Positions 7,397 to 18,400 of a stretch of DNA of 64,000 bases are shown here, in pieces. The stretch comes from Paenibacillus urinalis (GTDB lineage Bacteria > Bacillota > Bacilli > Paenibacillales > Paenibacillaceae). The stretch spans positions 1,803,501-1,867,500 of the forward strand of contig NZ_CP118108.1 of NCBI RefSeq assembly GCF_028747985.1, read 5' to 3'. The position numbers and the translations under genes were made by a program. The notes below the pieces were generated by a model that had not been told where the DNA came from, made no database searches, and was given only the letters and a program-made list of their open reading frames with translations. Within the stretch, counting starts at the first letter, position 1; each line of letters begins with the position of its first letter.

Positions 7397-7702
7397 TTGG
7401 CGGTGAAACATGTGATTGTTAAGTATTTTGGTCTTATCATCGATCATCCAGGCAAGAACATCATTTACGGTGAATCAGGGATCATATATAAGCTAGAGAA
7501 TATTGGTGGTTATCAAGCTACTATATACAAAACATCACATGGATTTGAGTCAGAGCTTGAACAGGCTCGCAAAACATACCCGATGTATTCGTTAATAACT
7601 GCGGGGCTTATGTTTTCAGTGCTGTTACCGAAATATATGGAAAGAGTAGCGGAGTTGCGATCAAAGGGGATGCCTATTGAAATAGACCAATCTTTGTTGT
7701 GA
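7397..7702 (+). CDS. Hypothetical protein, 101 aa
   Basis: The frame opens at TTG 7397 (read as Met: MAVKHVIVKYF); GTG 7403 is an alternative. No strong ribosome binding site decides it. It has one mildly hydrophobic stretch (SLITAGLMFSVLLPKY, residues about 65-80). The family is unknown. It lies just before the defence operon in the same direction, but 80 bases apart. Confidence 0.45.
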   Translation: MAVKHVIVKYFGLIIDHPGKNIIYGESGIIYKLENIGGYQATIYKTSHGFESELEQARKTYPMYSLITAGLMFSVLLPKYMERVAELRSKGMPIEIDQSLL

Positions 7703-7782
7703 TCTTCAAGCAAGAATGTTTGTTCGGTGACAATATGCTGACAGAATAGATAGCTATGATGGTATGATAAGAGGTGCTGCTC

Positions 7783-9024
7783 ATGATCATTAAAAATCAA
7801 GCTGGACAAACCATCCATTCCCTTGATGAATGGCTCAAATATGCTCCACCAGCAAAAGGAGAGAAGCACTGGAAAGATGGCCGTAGCGCAAAAGAGTTTG
7901 CTAAAGCATGGATGTCCAGCAATGGAGCCAGAATGCCATCTGATATTTCTGATTGCTTATTATCCCAAGCTTGCACGGTCGGTTTCCAACCAGAATGGGC
8001 TACCCCTGAGCATGAAACAAAGCTTGATAATCTAAAAGGTAACTGCCGCAATCACGATATGATAGTCGTAGGAAATGCGAACGGGAAGAAAACACTGTGT
8101 GCAGTAGAAGCAAAAGTCGATGAATCATTCGGTGAGATTGTATCTGACTATGTAATCAAGAGTAGAAAGAAGAATCCGCGTTCTCAGGTGCCTGAGAGGA
8201 TCAACAATCTTTCAACTGCTCTATTCGGTTTGAAGGATATAGGAGCTCTTCGATATCAACTCATACATGCAATTGCTGGAACACTGATTGAAGCGAAGAA
8301 CCAAGGTGCCGATCAAGCTGTGTTTATTGTTCAAGAATTTGTTCCATTTGGAAAAGCGTCTAAGAAAGCAAAGCAAAATGAAGAGGCTTTGCAGGAATTC
8401 GTAGAATCGCTGGCGGGTACTCCCTTATCCTCAGGTCAATTGATAGGGCCGATATTTGTACCAGGAAATGATTTTATACCGAATGATATACCGCTATATA
8501 TAGGTAAGGTCGAAACTGTACTCGGTATGAACCAATGGCAAGTAAGCGTAGCTGCTGAAGCCATAACCGCAGCATTGTTTGCAAGAGCGGGTTATGACGT
8601 TTCAGTGCAATATGGGGCAAACCAGCCCGAATATGACCTAATGGTAGCTAAAGGTAACAAGATGCTCAAGATATCTGTTAAAGGCAGTCAAGATGGAGGT
8701 TGGGGGCTTACTCAGTCGCATATGTCCGATGCGAACTATCATGCTGCTGCGGATGCCTGGTACAGAAAACACAAGCCGCATACGGTCATTTGCCTTGTAC
8801 AATTTAAAGATGTGACGATAAACGAAATGCCGAGGGTATATCTTGCTACGCCTTTGGACATTGCAAATCACCTAAAGAAGAGTGCGAATGGACGGGGAGA
8901 AACCATCCTGTATGAGTTCAAGCAATGGACGGACAGAGCTTTTGGCGCGGGAACCATCGACCAGATTCCTGCAGATTGGTTATTTTCAGAGTCCAGAATA
9001 ACAGATGTGTTAGAGTATGCTTAA
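7783..9024 (+). CDS. Two-domain PD-(D/E)xK-like nuclease protein (DUF6946-like)
   Basis: ATG 7783 is chosen (AGAGGTG eight bases upstream). The 413-aa protein has two nuclease-like parts. The N-terminal half starts with HSLDEWLKYAPPAKGEKHW and carries Asp92...Glu109-Ala-Lys111 (CAVEAKVD), a plausible PD-(D/E)xK site; this half resembles DUF6946. The C-terminal half (ARAGYDVSVQYG, then YDLMVAKG and LKISVKGS) has Asp285 and Ser298-Val-Lys300, a variant of the same fold in which Ser replaces the acidic residue. It is the first gene of the restriction operon and could be an accessory effector. Confidence 0.55.
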   Translation: MIIKNQAGQTIHSLDEWLKYAPPAKGEKHWKDGRSAKEFAKAWMSSNGARMPSDISDCLLSQACTVGFQPEWATPEHETKLDNLKGNCRNHDMIVVGNANGKKTLCAVEAKVDESFGEIVSDYVIKSRKKNPRSQVPERINNLSTALFGLKDIGALRYQLIHAIAGTLIEAKNQGADQAVFIVQEFVPFGKASKKAKQNEEALQEFVESLAGTPLSSGQLIGPIFVPGNDFIPNDIPLYIGKVETVLGMNQWQVSVAAEAITAALFARAGYDVSVQYGANQPEYDLMVAKGNKMLKISVKGSQDGGWGLTQSHMSDANYHAAADAWYRKHKPHTVICLVQFKDVTINEMPRVYLATPLDIANHLKKSANGRGETILYEFKQWTDRAFGAGTIDQIPADWLFSESRITDVLEYA

Positions 9025-9043
9025 CGGAGGAGCGGGTAGTTAA

Positions 9044-9472
9044 ATGGCAAGTAATACAGCGGCAAGTAATGTAAACAGGGATGTCCTTGTCGGACAATTA
9101 GGATTAAGACAGTATAAAAATACGACCATCTATACAAAAAGCCGAGTCTTTGTAATATCTCCCTCCTCGCAGAACTCCTATAGCTGGTTCGATCTGAGAA
9201 AGGTGAACCTTGATCGGTACGATAGGACGAAGGAGACAGGGCATTTACTGGTGCGGTATCAAAATATACTGCTTTGGGCCGAACTCAACCAATTTATCGA
9301 CAATTCCATTTCAGAAGAAAGCAAGGTATATACGCCTAGTATCGGTGTACACTGGAAGTTCAATATTGTTGAGCATGACGGTAATTATACCGCATTGAAT
9401 CGAACGGGAAAGCAGAAGTATAAGCTCATTAACATAGGTGTAGAAAAACTTAAGTCAATCATTGAATCTTAA
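9044..9472 (+). CDS. Hypothetical defence-operon protein, 142 aa
   Basis: It starts at ATG 9044 after GGAGGAG, 19 bases past the nuclease-like gene. The protein is soluble, basic and beta-rich, with many aromatic residues (IYTKSRVFVISPSSQNSYSW; LLVRYQNILLWAEL). No family is recognised. Its tight position between the nuclease-like gene and the helicase suggests it belongs to the same system. Confidence 0.55.
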   Translation: MASNTAASNVNRDVLVGQLGLRQYKNTTIYTKSRVFVISPSSQNSYSWFDLRKVNLDRYDRTKETGHLLVRYQNILLWAELNQFIDNSISEESKVYTPSIGVHWKFNIVEHDGNYTALNRTGKQKYKLINIGVEKLKSIIES

Positions 9473-9501
9473 CCAGAAGAGGTTTGCGAGGTGGAACAAA
9501 A

Positions 9502-12500
9502 TTGAATGAAGTCATCAATTCCAATGAACATCTAATCACAAGGATCAATGAAGTACTAAAGGACAGGAAAGACAGTATTGTTAATATCATTAACGATAAG
9601 ATAACCCTTTCTGTCTTTTCAGAGCTTTCGAAAAACCTTCATAACGTGAAGCAGATTAACTTCATCATTCGTGATACAGCCTACATTCCATCGGCCAGAG
9701 AGATAGCTAGAGAATTCGAGATAGCATTCAACAGCTCGGACTTATTCTTTAATTCCTATGAGATCACGGAGAAGAATAAGCTAAAGCATTTCGTAAAAGC
9801 AAAGTCCATGTATGACTTCATCAAGAAACATGTCAATGTTCGGAAGACTAGAACTCCTCAACTGGTAACGGGCAACCTGATTATTATTGATGAAGAGTTT
9901 CAGATACAGGGCTCTTCCTCCCTTGAATTATCGAGGAAAGCTGTGCGCGGCGCATTGCCAAGAGTGAATTTCGATACATTCATTACGAATTCAATGGATA
10001 ATGCTCAAATATTAAACAATAAGGCAAAGTTCGAGGCACTTTGGAACAACAATCAGTATACGGAAGACTTTAAGGATCAAATCCTGCAGAGTCTCAGCTA
10101 TGTATATAAAGAGTATTCGCCTGAGTTTCTTTACTACTTCACGCTGAACGAGCTGTTTGGAGAGCAACTCGATAATGGTATTGACCGCTTCGAACGAGAC
10201 AGCATCAGCTTCAAGAAGACCAAGATATGGGATAGCTTGTTCGACTTTCAGAAGGATGCCGTTGTCTCTGCAATTCAAAAGATAAACAAGTATAATGGCT
10301 GCATCATTGCGGATAGTGTCGGTCTTGGTAAGACATTCGAAGCATTAGCGGTGATCAAGTACTTCGAACTCCGACAAGACAATGTCCTGGTCCTTACACC
10401 AGCAAAGCTTTATGATAACTGGAATTCGTTCAAGAGTCCTTACCGCGACAATCAATTCATTGATGATAGGTTCAACTATAAGATTCTCTTCCATACCGAT
10501 TTATCAAGAACGAAGGGTATGTCCAGAAGCGGGATGGACTTGTCTCGCGTTGATTGGAGCAAATTTGATCTGGTTGTCATTGATGAATCTCATAACTTCC
10601 GCAATCGTGTTGAAAATGAAGAGCATGAGACACGGTATCAGCGTTTGATGAACGAGGTCATCAAGAAGGGTTCAAATACAAAGGTATTGCTCCTGTCCGC
10701 GACGCCAGTTAACAATTCACTAACCGATCTCAAGAACCAGTTGAGCATTATTACAACAGATAAGGATCATGCATTTGAGGAGCAAGGTATCGCGAGTGTT
10801 TCGTCCTTGCTCAGAAGGACGCAAAAGGAACTAAATGATTGGCTCGAATCTGACAACCGTTCCAAGAATGCACTTATCGACAGACTCCCTGCTGATTTCT
10901 TCAAGCTGCTTGAAATGCTGACGATATCCCGCAGCAGAAAACACATTACGGGATACTACGGCAGCGATAAGGTTGGAAAGTTCCCGCAGAAGCGGAAGCC
11001 TGATACGCATACACCGCCGATTGATGAATGTAAAGAATTACTGAACTTCGGTCAAACGAATGAAGTGTTGGAGTCTCTTAAGCTTGCGGTATATTCACCA
11101 ATGAGCTATATTCGTTCGGAGCATAAGGCATATTATCGTGAAAAGTATCAGACGGTACGCGGTGATCGAGTGCTCTTTTATCATGAAAGCCGTGAGCTTA
11201 TTACGGCCAAGCTTCATCGGTTCAACTTGTTTAAGCGACTTGAGAGCTCGGTCTTTTCATTCGGCGAAACGATCAGACGATTGATTGCCCGAATTGATGG
11301 CTATATCGATGTGATCTCTCGTCATGAGTCTGGAGACGTTTCACTTGAAGGAGAGGAAGTTCTGGACGATGGCACCACGCTTGATTACAAGTACGAAATT
11401 AAAGTGGAACATCTCCTCACTACCGATTTCTTGGAGGATTTGTTTTACGACAAAAGCATCTTGGATCGGCTATATGATGATGTAATGACCGTCTTGAATA
11501 ACCGCAGGGATGCGAAGTTGAAAGAGCTTGAGACGATCATATCCAATAAGATCATAACGACGCCGTTTAATCCAGGTAATCGCAAGATACTAATCTTCTC
11601 AGCCTTTGCTGATACAGCCAACTACTTATATGACTCTATCGCGAAGGAATGTTCTAAACATGGCGTCAATGTAGCTTGCGTCACGGGTTCAGGCAATCCA
11701 AGATCGACGGTCAAAGGGTTGGCGGAATTCAACCAAGTCCTTAGCCATTTCTCGCCTCGTTCAAAAATGGGGCAAGAGTTGCCGCAAGAACAACAAATCG
11801 ATGTACTTATTGGTACGGACTGCATTTCCGAAGGCCAAAACTTGCAGGATTGCGATTGTGTAATTAACTTTGATATCCAGTGGAATCCTGTCGTTCTTAT
11901 TCAACGTTTCGGACGGGTGGATCGGATCGGCAGTAAGAATCAGCAGATCGCAATGATCAATTTCTTCCCTGCTGTAGAGTTGAATGATTACTTGCAACTT
12001 GAACAGCGGGTTAAGGGCAAGATGCTGGGGGTCAATCTTACATCTACTGGAGATGAGGACCTGTTATCTCCTGAGATGAATGATTTCATGTTCAGAAAGA
12101 AACAGCTCGAACGGCTGCAAGAAGAAGTAGTCGATATGGATGATCTGAATGACAATATCTCCTTGACCGACTTGAACATGAATGATTACTTGTATGAGTT
12201 AGCAGGATATATCAAAGAGCATCCTGAGATCAAACAAGTACCGAAAGGGATCTATTCCTTGGGGGATGGCGGTACGAAGGGTACGCTCTTTTGCTTTAAG
12301 CATCAATCGGATACGTCCAAGCCCAATAACGAAAGCTCACTGTATCCCTATTACATCATGTATATGACAGAAGCGGGCGAAGTCCACTTTGGTAATGCCA
12401 ATGCCAGGGAGGCACTGAAAGAATTCAGAAGACTTGCCTACGACAAGAGCATTCCTAACGCAGAGTTATTTAACAAATTCAACAAAGAGACTCGCAATGC

Positions 12501-12672
12501 TGAGAATATGTCGAAGTACTCCTCCCTGCTGAATAAGGCAATTAAAGCGATCCAGGGCCAAGAGGATAAAAACGCACAGATATCCATATTCGACTTCAGC
12601 GGTTATAACAACGAGTTTGCGAATTCAAGCATTGATGATTTCGAATTAATTTCGTTCCTGGTTGTTGAATAG
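9502..12672 (+). CDS. SNF2/DEAD-like helicase with PLD-like N-terminus
   Basis: TTG 9502 is chosen because GAGGTGG ends seven bases upstream, giving 1056 aa. Residues 1 to about 200 resemble a phospholipase D-like domain (NLIIIDEEFQIQGSSS, then FEALWNN), but the catalytic His-x-Lys is not evident, so it may be inactive. The helicase core has Walker A DSVGLGKT (Thr278), DESH at 361-364, LLSATPVNN, and motif VI QRFGRVDRIG (801-810). This is superfamily 2, SNF2-like. It probably translocates on DNA for the type III-like system encoded downstream. A DUF4391 gene follows 10 bases later. Confidence 0.85.
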   Translation: MNEVINSNEHLITRINEVLKDRKDSIVNIINDKITLSVFSELSKNLHNVKQINFIIRDTAYIPSAREIAREFEIAFNSSDLFFNSYEITEKNKLKHFVKAKSMYDFIKKHVNVRKTRTPQLVTGNLIIIDEEFQIQGSSSLELSRKAVRGALPRVNFDTFITNSMDNAQILNNKAKFEALWNNNQYTEDFKDQILQSLSYVYKEYSPEFLYYFTLNELFGEQLDNGIDRFERDSISFKKTKIWDSLFDFQKDAVVSAIQKINKYNGCIIADSVGLGKTFEALAVIKYFELRQDNVLVLTPAKLYDNWNSFKSPYRDNQFIDDRFNYKILFHTDLSRTKGMSRSGMDLSRVDWSKFDLVVIDESHNFRNRVENEEHETRYQRLMNEVIKKGSNTKVLLLSATPVNNSLTDLKNQLSIITTDKDHAFEEQGIASVSSLLRRTQKELNDWLESDNRSKNALIDRLPADFFKLLEMLTISRSRKHITGYYGSDKVGKFPQKRKPDTHTPPIDECKELLNFGQTNEVLESLKLAVYSPMSYIRSEHKAYYREKYQTVRGDRVLFYHESRELITAKLHRFNLFKRLESSVFSFGETIRRLIARIDGYIDVISRHESGDVSLEGEEVLDDGTTLDYKYEIKVEHLLTTDFLEDLFYDKSILDRLYDDVMTVLNNRRDAKLKELETIISNKIITTPFNPGNRKILIFSAFADTANYLYDSIAKECSKHGVNVACVTGSGNPRSTVKGLAEFNQVLSHFSPRSKMGQELPQEQQIDVLIGTDCISEGQNLQDCDCVINFDIQWNPVVLIQRFGRVDRIGSKNQQIAMINFFPAVELNDYLQLEQRVKGKMLGVNLTSTGDEDLLSPEMNDFMFRKKQLERLQEEVVDMDDLNDNISLTDLNMNDYLYELAGYIKEHPEIKQVPKGIYSLGDGGTKGTLFCFKHQSDTSKPNNESSLYPYYIMYMTEAGEVHFGNANAREALKEFRRLAYDKSIPNAELFNKFNKETRNAENMSKYSSLLNKAIKAIQGQEDKNAQISIFDFSGYNNEFANSSIDDFELISFLVVE

Positions 12673-12682
12673 AGGTGATATA

Positions 12683-13408
12683 ATGCTAGGCTTACCCAGC
12701 GAGTATGCGATAGACAAGAGTATTCAAGTCAGCACCTTTATGACTTCAGACTTGTTGCCTAAGGAAAAGAAGCGATTCAAGGAAAGCGTGGAGAGTATTA
12801 AGCTGGCATATCAGATTGCTGGTGAGTCAATCCCATCTCTGATCAACGATCAATATGATTGCCAAGCATTACTATTTTTTGAGGTTCAATTGAACAAACT
12901 GAAGGATGCCTCATTCATATGCGATATCATACAGAAGCTGGTAAAGCCGCTATGTGTGATTAGATGTTACGACGTAAAAGGTATGCAGACGTATTCCATT
13001 GCACATAAGAGACTCAACCTCCAGGACCGTTCTCAGGTTGTTATTGAGGATTCATATTTAACAGCGATTAGCTCATCGCAGCTAACAGATGATATGGTAA
13101 CACTTATGAATGATTATGCAGCCTTCGAGAAGATAAGGAACAAAGCAAACAAGATGACCCTTTATATTGGACTAATGACGAAGGCATACATTATATCGCA
13201 TTTACTGGTGTGGTCTAGGAGTAAGGAAATGCTTGCTTCGAAAGCTTGGTATAATGTTTCCGATGCTCATCTTATCTTCGATTGCTATAAGCGCATCATT
13301 CAGCTCCAAAAGGATAAGAAGGCAGCCACGACAATCTCCGACCAATCAAAATACAATAGCGAGTTAAAGAACATATTTAATCAGTTATCCAAATTCATAA
13401 CCCAATAA
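12683..13408 (+). CDS. DUF4391-family protein
   Basis: ATG 12683 follows AGAGGTGATAT. The 241-aa protein begins MLGLPSEYAIDKSI and contains ALLFFEVQLNKLKDASFI and an IRCYDVKGMQTYSIAHKRL segment, the pattern I know from DUF4391. That family is recurrently found beside type III restriction-modification genes and helicases; its activity is not established. It probably bridges helicase and Mod/Res functions here, but this is inference from position. Confidence 0.7.
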   Translation: MLGLPSEYAIDKSIQVSTFMTSDLLPKEKKRFKESVESIKLAYQIAGESIPSLINDQYDCQALLFFEVQLNKLKDASFICDIIQKLVKPLCVIRCYDVKGMQTYSIAHKRLNLQDRSQVVIEDSYLTAISSSQLTDDMVTLMNDYAAFEKIRNKANKMTLYIGLMTKAYIISHLLVWSRSKEMLASKAWYNVSDAHLIFDCYKRIIQLQKDKKAATTISDQSKYNSELKNIFNQLSKFITQ

Positions 13409-13423
13409 TAGGAGGAATCAAAA

Positions 13424-15406
13424 GTGGAATATACTAAAGTATCCAAAGAGATATTCGATCCGATCAAGATGAACAAAGCAAAGTTCGAAGAGATGTTCAG
13501 TGAGCAATTAGCGGAGCTATTCCCTTCTTCTGTGAAAGACGGAGTTGTAGATTTCGCCTCTTTGCTGTCGCATTTAGGGCAGTACATTGATTCGGAAGAA
13601 CGCTACGAGATCAACTGGGCTGGTAAAGCTGATTCAATGCGCATCGCCAATAGTGATATTGTTGGTAAAACCCTTAAGTATATACTTGAAGACAGTAAGG
13701 ACCCTGAATTAACTGAAAATACCTATATAGAAGGCGACAACCTTGAAGTATTAAAGTTATTGCGAAATAGCTACTATAACAAGATCAAAATGATTTACAT
13801 TGACCCCCCATACAATACGGGAAATGACTTTGTTTACAAAGATGACTTCTCAATTAGTTCTAAAGAGAATGAGAAGGCTGAAGGTGATGTTGATGAGGAT
13901 TATAACAGGCTAATTGCAAATCAACGGAGTAATGGTAAATATCACTCTAACTGGTTAAGTATGATATACCCGCGACTTAGAATTGCTAAGGATTTATTGT
14001 CGGAAGATGGAGTTATTTTTATTAGCATTGATGACAACGAAGTGGTAAACCTTAGGAAAGTTTGTGACAGTGTATTTGGTGAGGAAAACTTCTTTGCTCA
14101 AGTTATTGTGCAATCAAACAAGCGTGGGCAAACATACAAACAAATATCAAAAACACATGAGTACTTGCTGATATACACTAAGAATCCAGATGTAGAGATT
14201 AATGAACTTGAGAAATCTGGTGAGACTGATGACTTGAACCAAGAGGATAACATCGGAAGATTTAATACAAGGGAGTTAAGAAATCGAAACCCTAAGTTTG
14301 GTAAATTTAATAGGCCGAATCTTCACTACCCGATATACGTGAATGGTAGAGTTGTTGATAAAGATGGCTTCTCTCCCATCTCATTAGTTCGAGACAATGA
14401 CTATAGTATAGAGGTGCTCCCTATTAACTCAACGGGGGGAGACAGTTGTTGGCGTTGGGGTAAGGCGTTGTTAGAAAGTAATATTAACAGCGACACCCTA
14501 TCCAGTAACGTAGTGGCAAAACGGAAGAATGATGGTGGTTATAACATTTATGAAAAATATAGAAAGAGCACATATAAACCGAAGTCCATCTGGCAAGAGA
14601 CAGATTTTATTACTGAAAAGGGTACAGTAGAATTAGGTAAGTTGGGACTATCTAAGTTTTTTGATTTCCCGAAACCAACGGCTCTAATTAAACAAATTGT
14701 CCAAATTGGTACGGATAAAGATAGTATTGTGTTAGATTTCTTTTCTGGCTCAGCTACCACGGCAGAAGCTGTAATGAGGGTAAATGCTGAAGACGGTGGA
14801 AATCGCAAATACATTATGGTCCAATTAGATGAAAAGTTTGATGTCAGTTCTGAAGCCTTTGTTAATGGATATAGGACGATCTGTGACGTTGGAAAAGAAA
14901 GGATTAGAAGAGCAGGAACCGCTCTCAGAGATGAGTTCCAAAATGCTGAATTGGATACTGGCTTTCGAGTATTCAAATTATCCAATACAAACATTCGTTG
15001 GTTCAGTGAAGCGATCAAGTCGGACATTCTCGATTATGATATGACAATGACAGATAAGGACAAGCTGGATTTTAACCCTGGTTTCACAGACCTTGATGTT
15101 GTTTACGAAATCCTGCTGCGTCATCGAGACATCCAGCTCTCCACAAATGTTGAGCATCTTTCAGATATCGGAAGTAGAACATACATCTTTGCCGATACAG
15201 TAGTTGTATGTCTGGAAGAGACGATCTCCGAGGAAATGATCAATATGATTGCGGCCATAGAACCGATGCCGACCAAAATAATCTTCAGAGACAGTGCTTT
15301 TGGAGATGACATCTCTCTTAAGGAGAACACAATGAGCCGCTTGGAAGCGCAAATGCGGAAGAATAGCGGACTTGAAAAACGAGCGTATCGAGTCGAATTC
15401 ATTTAA
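13424..15406 (+). CDS. mod: Type III restriction-modification Mod subunit
   Basis: It starts at GTG 13424, eight bases after GGAGG. The 660-aa protein is a beta-class amino-methyltransferase: catalytic DPPYNTG (Asp127-Tyr130) comes before the AdoMet-binding FFSGSATT (Phe440 to Thr445). The stretch between them is the target-recognition region. The C-terminal 180 residues probably bind Res. Mod would methylate adenine in an asymmetric site and direct Res to it. The central part uses more AT-rich codons than both flanks, as expected for an exchanged recognition domain. Confidence 0.93.
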   Translation: MEYTKVSKEIFDPIKMNKAKFEEMFSEQLAELFPSSVKDGVVDFASLLSHLGQYIDSEERYEINWAGKADSMRIANSDIVGKTLKYILEDSKDPELTENTYIEGDNLEVLKLLRNSYYNKIKMIYIDPPYNTGNDFVYKDDFSISSKENEKAEGDVDEDYNRLIANQRSNGKYHSNWLSMIYPRLRIAKDLLSEDGVIFISIDDNEVVNLRKVCDSVFGEENFFAQVIVQSNKRGQTYKQISKTHEYLLIYTKNPDVEINELEKSGETDDLNQEDNIGRFNTRELRNRNPKFGKFNRPNLHYPIYVNGRVVDKDGFSPISLVRDNDYSIEVLPINSTGGDSCWRWGKALLESNINSDTLSSNVVAKRKNDGGYNIYEKYRKSTYKPKSIWQETDFITEKGTVELGKLGLSKFFDFPKPTALIKQIVQIGTDKDSIVLDFFSGSATTAEAVMRVNAEDGGNRKYIMVQLDEKFDVSSEAFVNGYRTICDVGKERIRRAGTALRDEFQNAELDTGFRVFKLSNTNIRWFSEAIKSDILDYDMTMTDKDKLDFNPGFTDLDVVYEILLRHRDIQLSTNVEHLSDIGSRTYIFADTVVVCLEETISEEMINMIAAIEPMPTKIIFRDSAFGDDISLKENTMSRLEAQMRKNSGLEKRAYRVEFI

Positions 15407-15423
15407 GTGGAGGTGAATCAAAA

Positions 15424-18400
15424 GTGACTAAGCGTATTGCCTTTCAATTTGAAGACGGACTTGGCTATCAGAAGGAAGCTATAGAATCAGTCGTGAGCCT
15501 TTTCAATGGCGTTAATCGACAAGAAGAAAGTGCAATCTATCGAAATATTACTCGTGTCAGACAACTCACGGAGGGCGATCCTGTTAGGAACCCCCAGATC
15601 GTTACTGGTACGAGATTGCTTAATAATCTACGTGAAGTTCAGCTTCGGAACATGTTGTTTCCCGACAACCAGCTGGAGAATAACAACTTCACAATTGAGA
15701 TGGAGACTGGTACAGGAAAAACATATGTCTATCTGAGAACGATTCTTGAGCTTAATAAGTGCTATGGATTCACTAAGTTCATGATTGTTGTTCCGACAAT
15801 CGCAATTCGTAAAGGCGTTGAGAAAAGCATCGAAATGCTACGAGAGCATTTCATGGCACTGTACGACGGACTGGACTTGAAGAACCATGCATTTGTGTAT
15901 AGTTCCAATCCCAAAGAAATTAGTACAAAATTTGTTGAAACCAGAGAATTAAGCATTGTTGTCATGAATATTCAAGCTTTCAATAAGGAAACCAATAAGT
16001 TGCGTGATAAGGATGAATACGGTCAAGTATTATGGGATGATATCAAGCATATTAACCCCATCGTTATCATTGATGAACCGCAAAAAATCGAAGGGGCGGC
16101 AAAAAAGAAGAGTGCTTCTTTGGAAGCTATCGAGATGTTGAGTCCTTTGTTTATTTTACGGTATTCGGCAACACATAAGCGGCTATACAATCAGGTTTAT
16201 AAGCTCGATTCTTATGATGCCTATCAGAACAATCTGGTTAAGAAGATTGAAGTAAAGACGGTACACGGCACGATTTCCAAGGATTATCCATACGTGCGGT
16301 ACGTAGAGTTCACAAAGGACCTTCATGCCAAGATCGAGATATTCCATGTTGAGCAAGGCGGACCGATACGCACGAAGACTTTCAATGTACGCCGCGGCGC
16401 GAACCTACATGAGCTTTCTGGTTCTCTGGAGCAGTATCGGAACATGATTGTTCAAGAAGACCCGCATCAGTTGAAGAAACTTAAGATCGGTACAGGCGAT
16501 AACATTATTGAGATTGGCATCGGTGATAACAATTCTGGCATTAGTGAGAGCGACATTATTCGAATTCAGATTCGTCTTGCCATCCGCTCACACCTTGATA
16601 AGCAGCTTAAGATTCTAAGACAGGGCTATAACATTAAGATACTGACTCTGTTCTTTATTGATGCTGTTCATAAGTTCAGAGATAGCACAGCCTCGGACGG
16701 ACGCGGGGAATACCTGCGTATATTTGATGAAGAATATGCTGCAATTATAGAGGACTCCACCTGGAATCAGTTGTTTGCTGAGTTTCCTGCTCTATTTAAG
16801 CATTATAGAGATATCTTGAAGGTGCGTGAAGGATACTTTGCTGTAGATAAGAACAAGCAGGCTGTTGAAGTAGAGAACTGGGAAACCATATTGGATGAAC
16901 AAAAGCTAAAGCAGAAGTCGCAAGAAGATGTGGATCGCGGTATTGAGCTAATCCTGGAGAAGAAGGACGAGCTCATTTCGTTTGATGAACCGTTGGCATT
17001 CATCTTTTCACATTCCGCTCTGCGTGAGGGCTGGGATAACCCCAATGTATTCACACTTTGTACGCTTAAACGTGGCGGTTCCGAGATTGCAAAAAAGCAG
17101 GAGATTGGCCGAGGGCTCAGACTGCCTGTAGACACCAACGGGAACCGCTGCACGAACGCAGAAATCAACGAACTAACCATTATTGCCAATGACCACTATG
17201 ATCACTTTGCCGCAGCCCTACAGAACGATTTCAACGATCAGGCGGGCTTCAACAAGGATGAAGTGACTGCAGACATTATCCATAAGGCTTTGAAGCAAGC
17301 GGGGATTCCAGCTGAGAAAGTTACTGCTGAATTGGTGGAAACATTCAAGAACGAACTTCTACAGAATAAGTTCATCAATGAGAAGAACCAACTCACGAAG
17401 AACGCTAAAGACATTCGAACCATTGATTTTAAGGATGAAACCTTAAGAGAGCATAGCGAAATGATCAAAGAGAAGTTCGTTGAACAGATGATCGCAAAAG
17501 GGACGAAAAAGATACCCGTAAAGAATGGTGACGAAGCGCCTGTAGATAATGGTCAGCATAGCTTCATGTCTGAGGATTCCTTTGTACAGCTGCTCAAAGA
17601 GTTGAGTGCGCGTATGAGCAAGCGTACCATGTATCAAGTTAAGATCGATCATCAGGCTTTCATTGATTCGTGTGTTAGCGAACTGAATGATCTGTTACGG
17701 TATAAGAAGATACGAAATGAATATGAAGTTGAAACAGGCAAAGCGACCTTTAATGATCAGCAGAAGTTTATGCTTGCAGAAGCCATTCAACAGTATGAGC
17801 ATCAGGATTTGAGTATACAATGGCAGAAGAAGAGTGACTTCGAGATTATCAATTACATTATGTATCATACTCTCCTGCCCCGTCTGGCTATCTATAAAAT
17901 ACTATCTAAGCTAGACAGGAAGATTCTTCTGAGCAACCAGGATATTTTGGACATTGCAACCCAACGGATTAAATCAAAGCTCAAAGAATATAAGGCGCTC
18001 GGAATAACGGAATATCAGACTATTGATGGTTATGTATTTAGCGATAAGACGATCTTTGAAGCCGACTCGATTGATCAAACGATGCTTGATGACGCGGCCA
18101 ACTACATCTACAAGACGAATCCAAGTAACCGTAGAGCCATGTATAAGTATTACAAACTGGATAGCAAGGGCGAGAAGACGTTTGCCGAGCAGTTGGATGC
18201 TGATCCGAATGTCTTACTGTTTACGAAGATCAAGAAGGGTGGGTTCGTGATCGATACTCCATATGGTGAATATTCACCTGACTGGGCCGTACTGTATCGT
18301 GGAGTTAACAACACCGCCAAGCTGTACTTCATCATTGAAACGAAGATCGACAAAGAAGATAAAGACCTGACAACAGTGGAGAAGCGGAAAATAACATGTG

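Noticed and set aside
14548..15027. 159-aa minus-strand frame within mod
   Set aside because: Antisense shadow of conserved methyltransferase motifs.
15121..15421. 93- and 86-aa minus-strand frames at the end of mod
   Set aside because: Shadows of the Mod C-terminus without ribosome binding sites.
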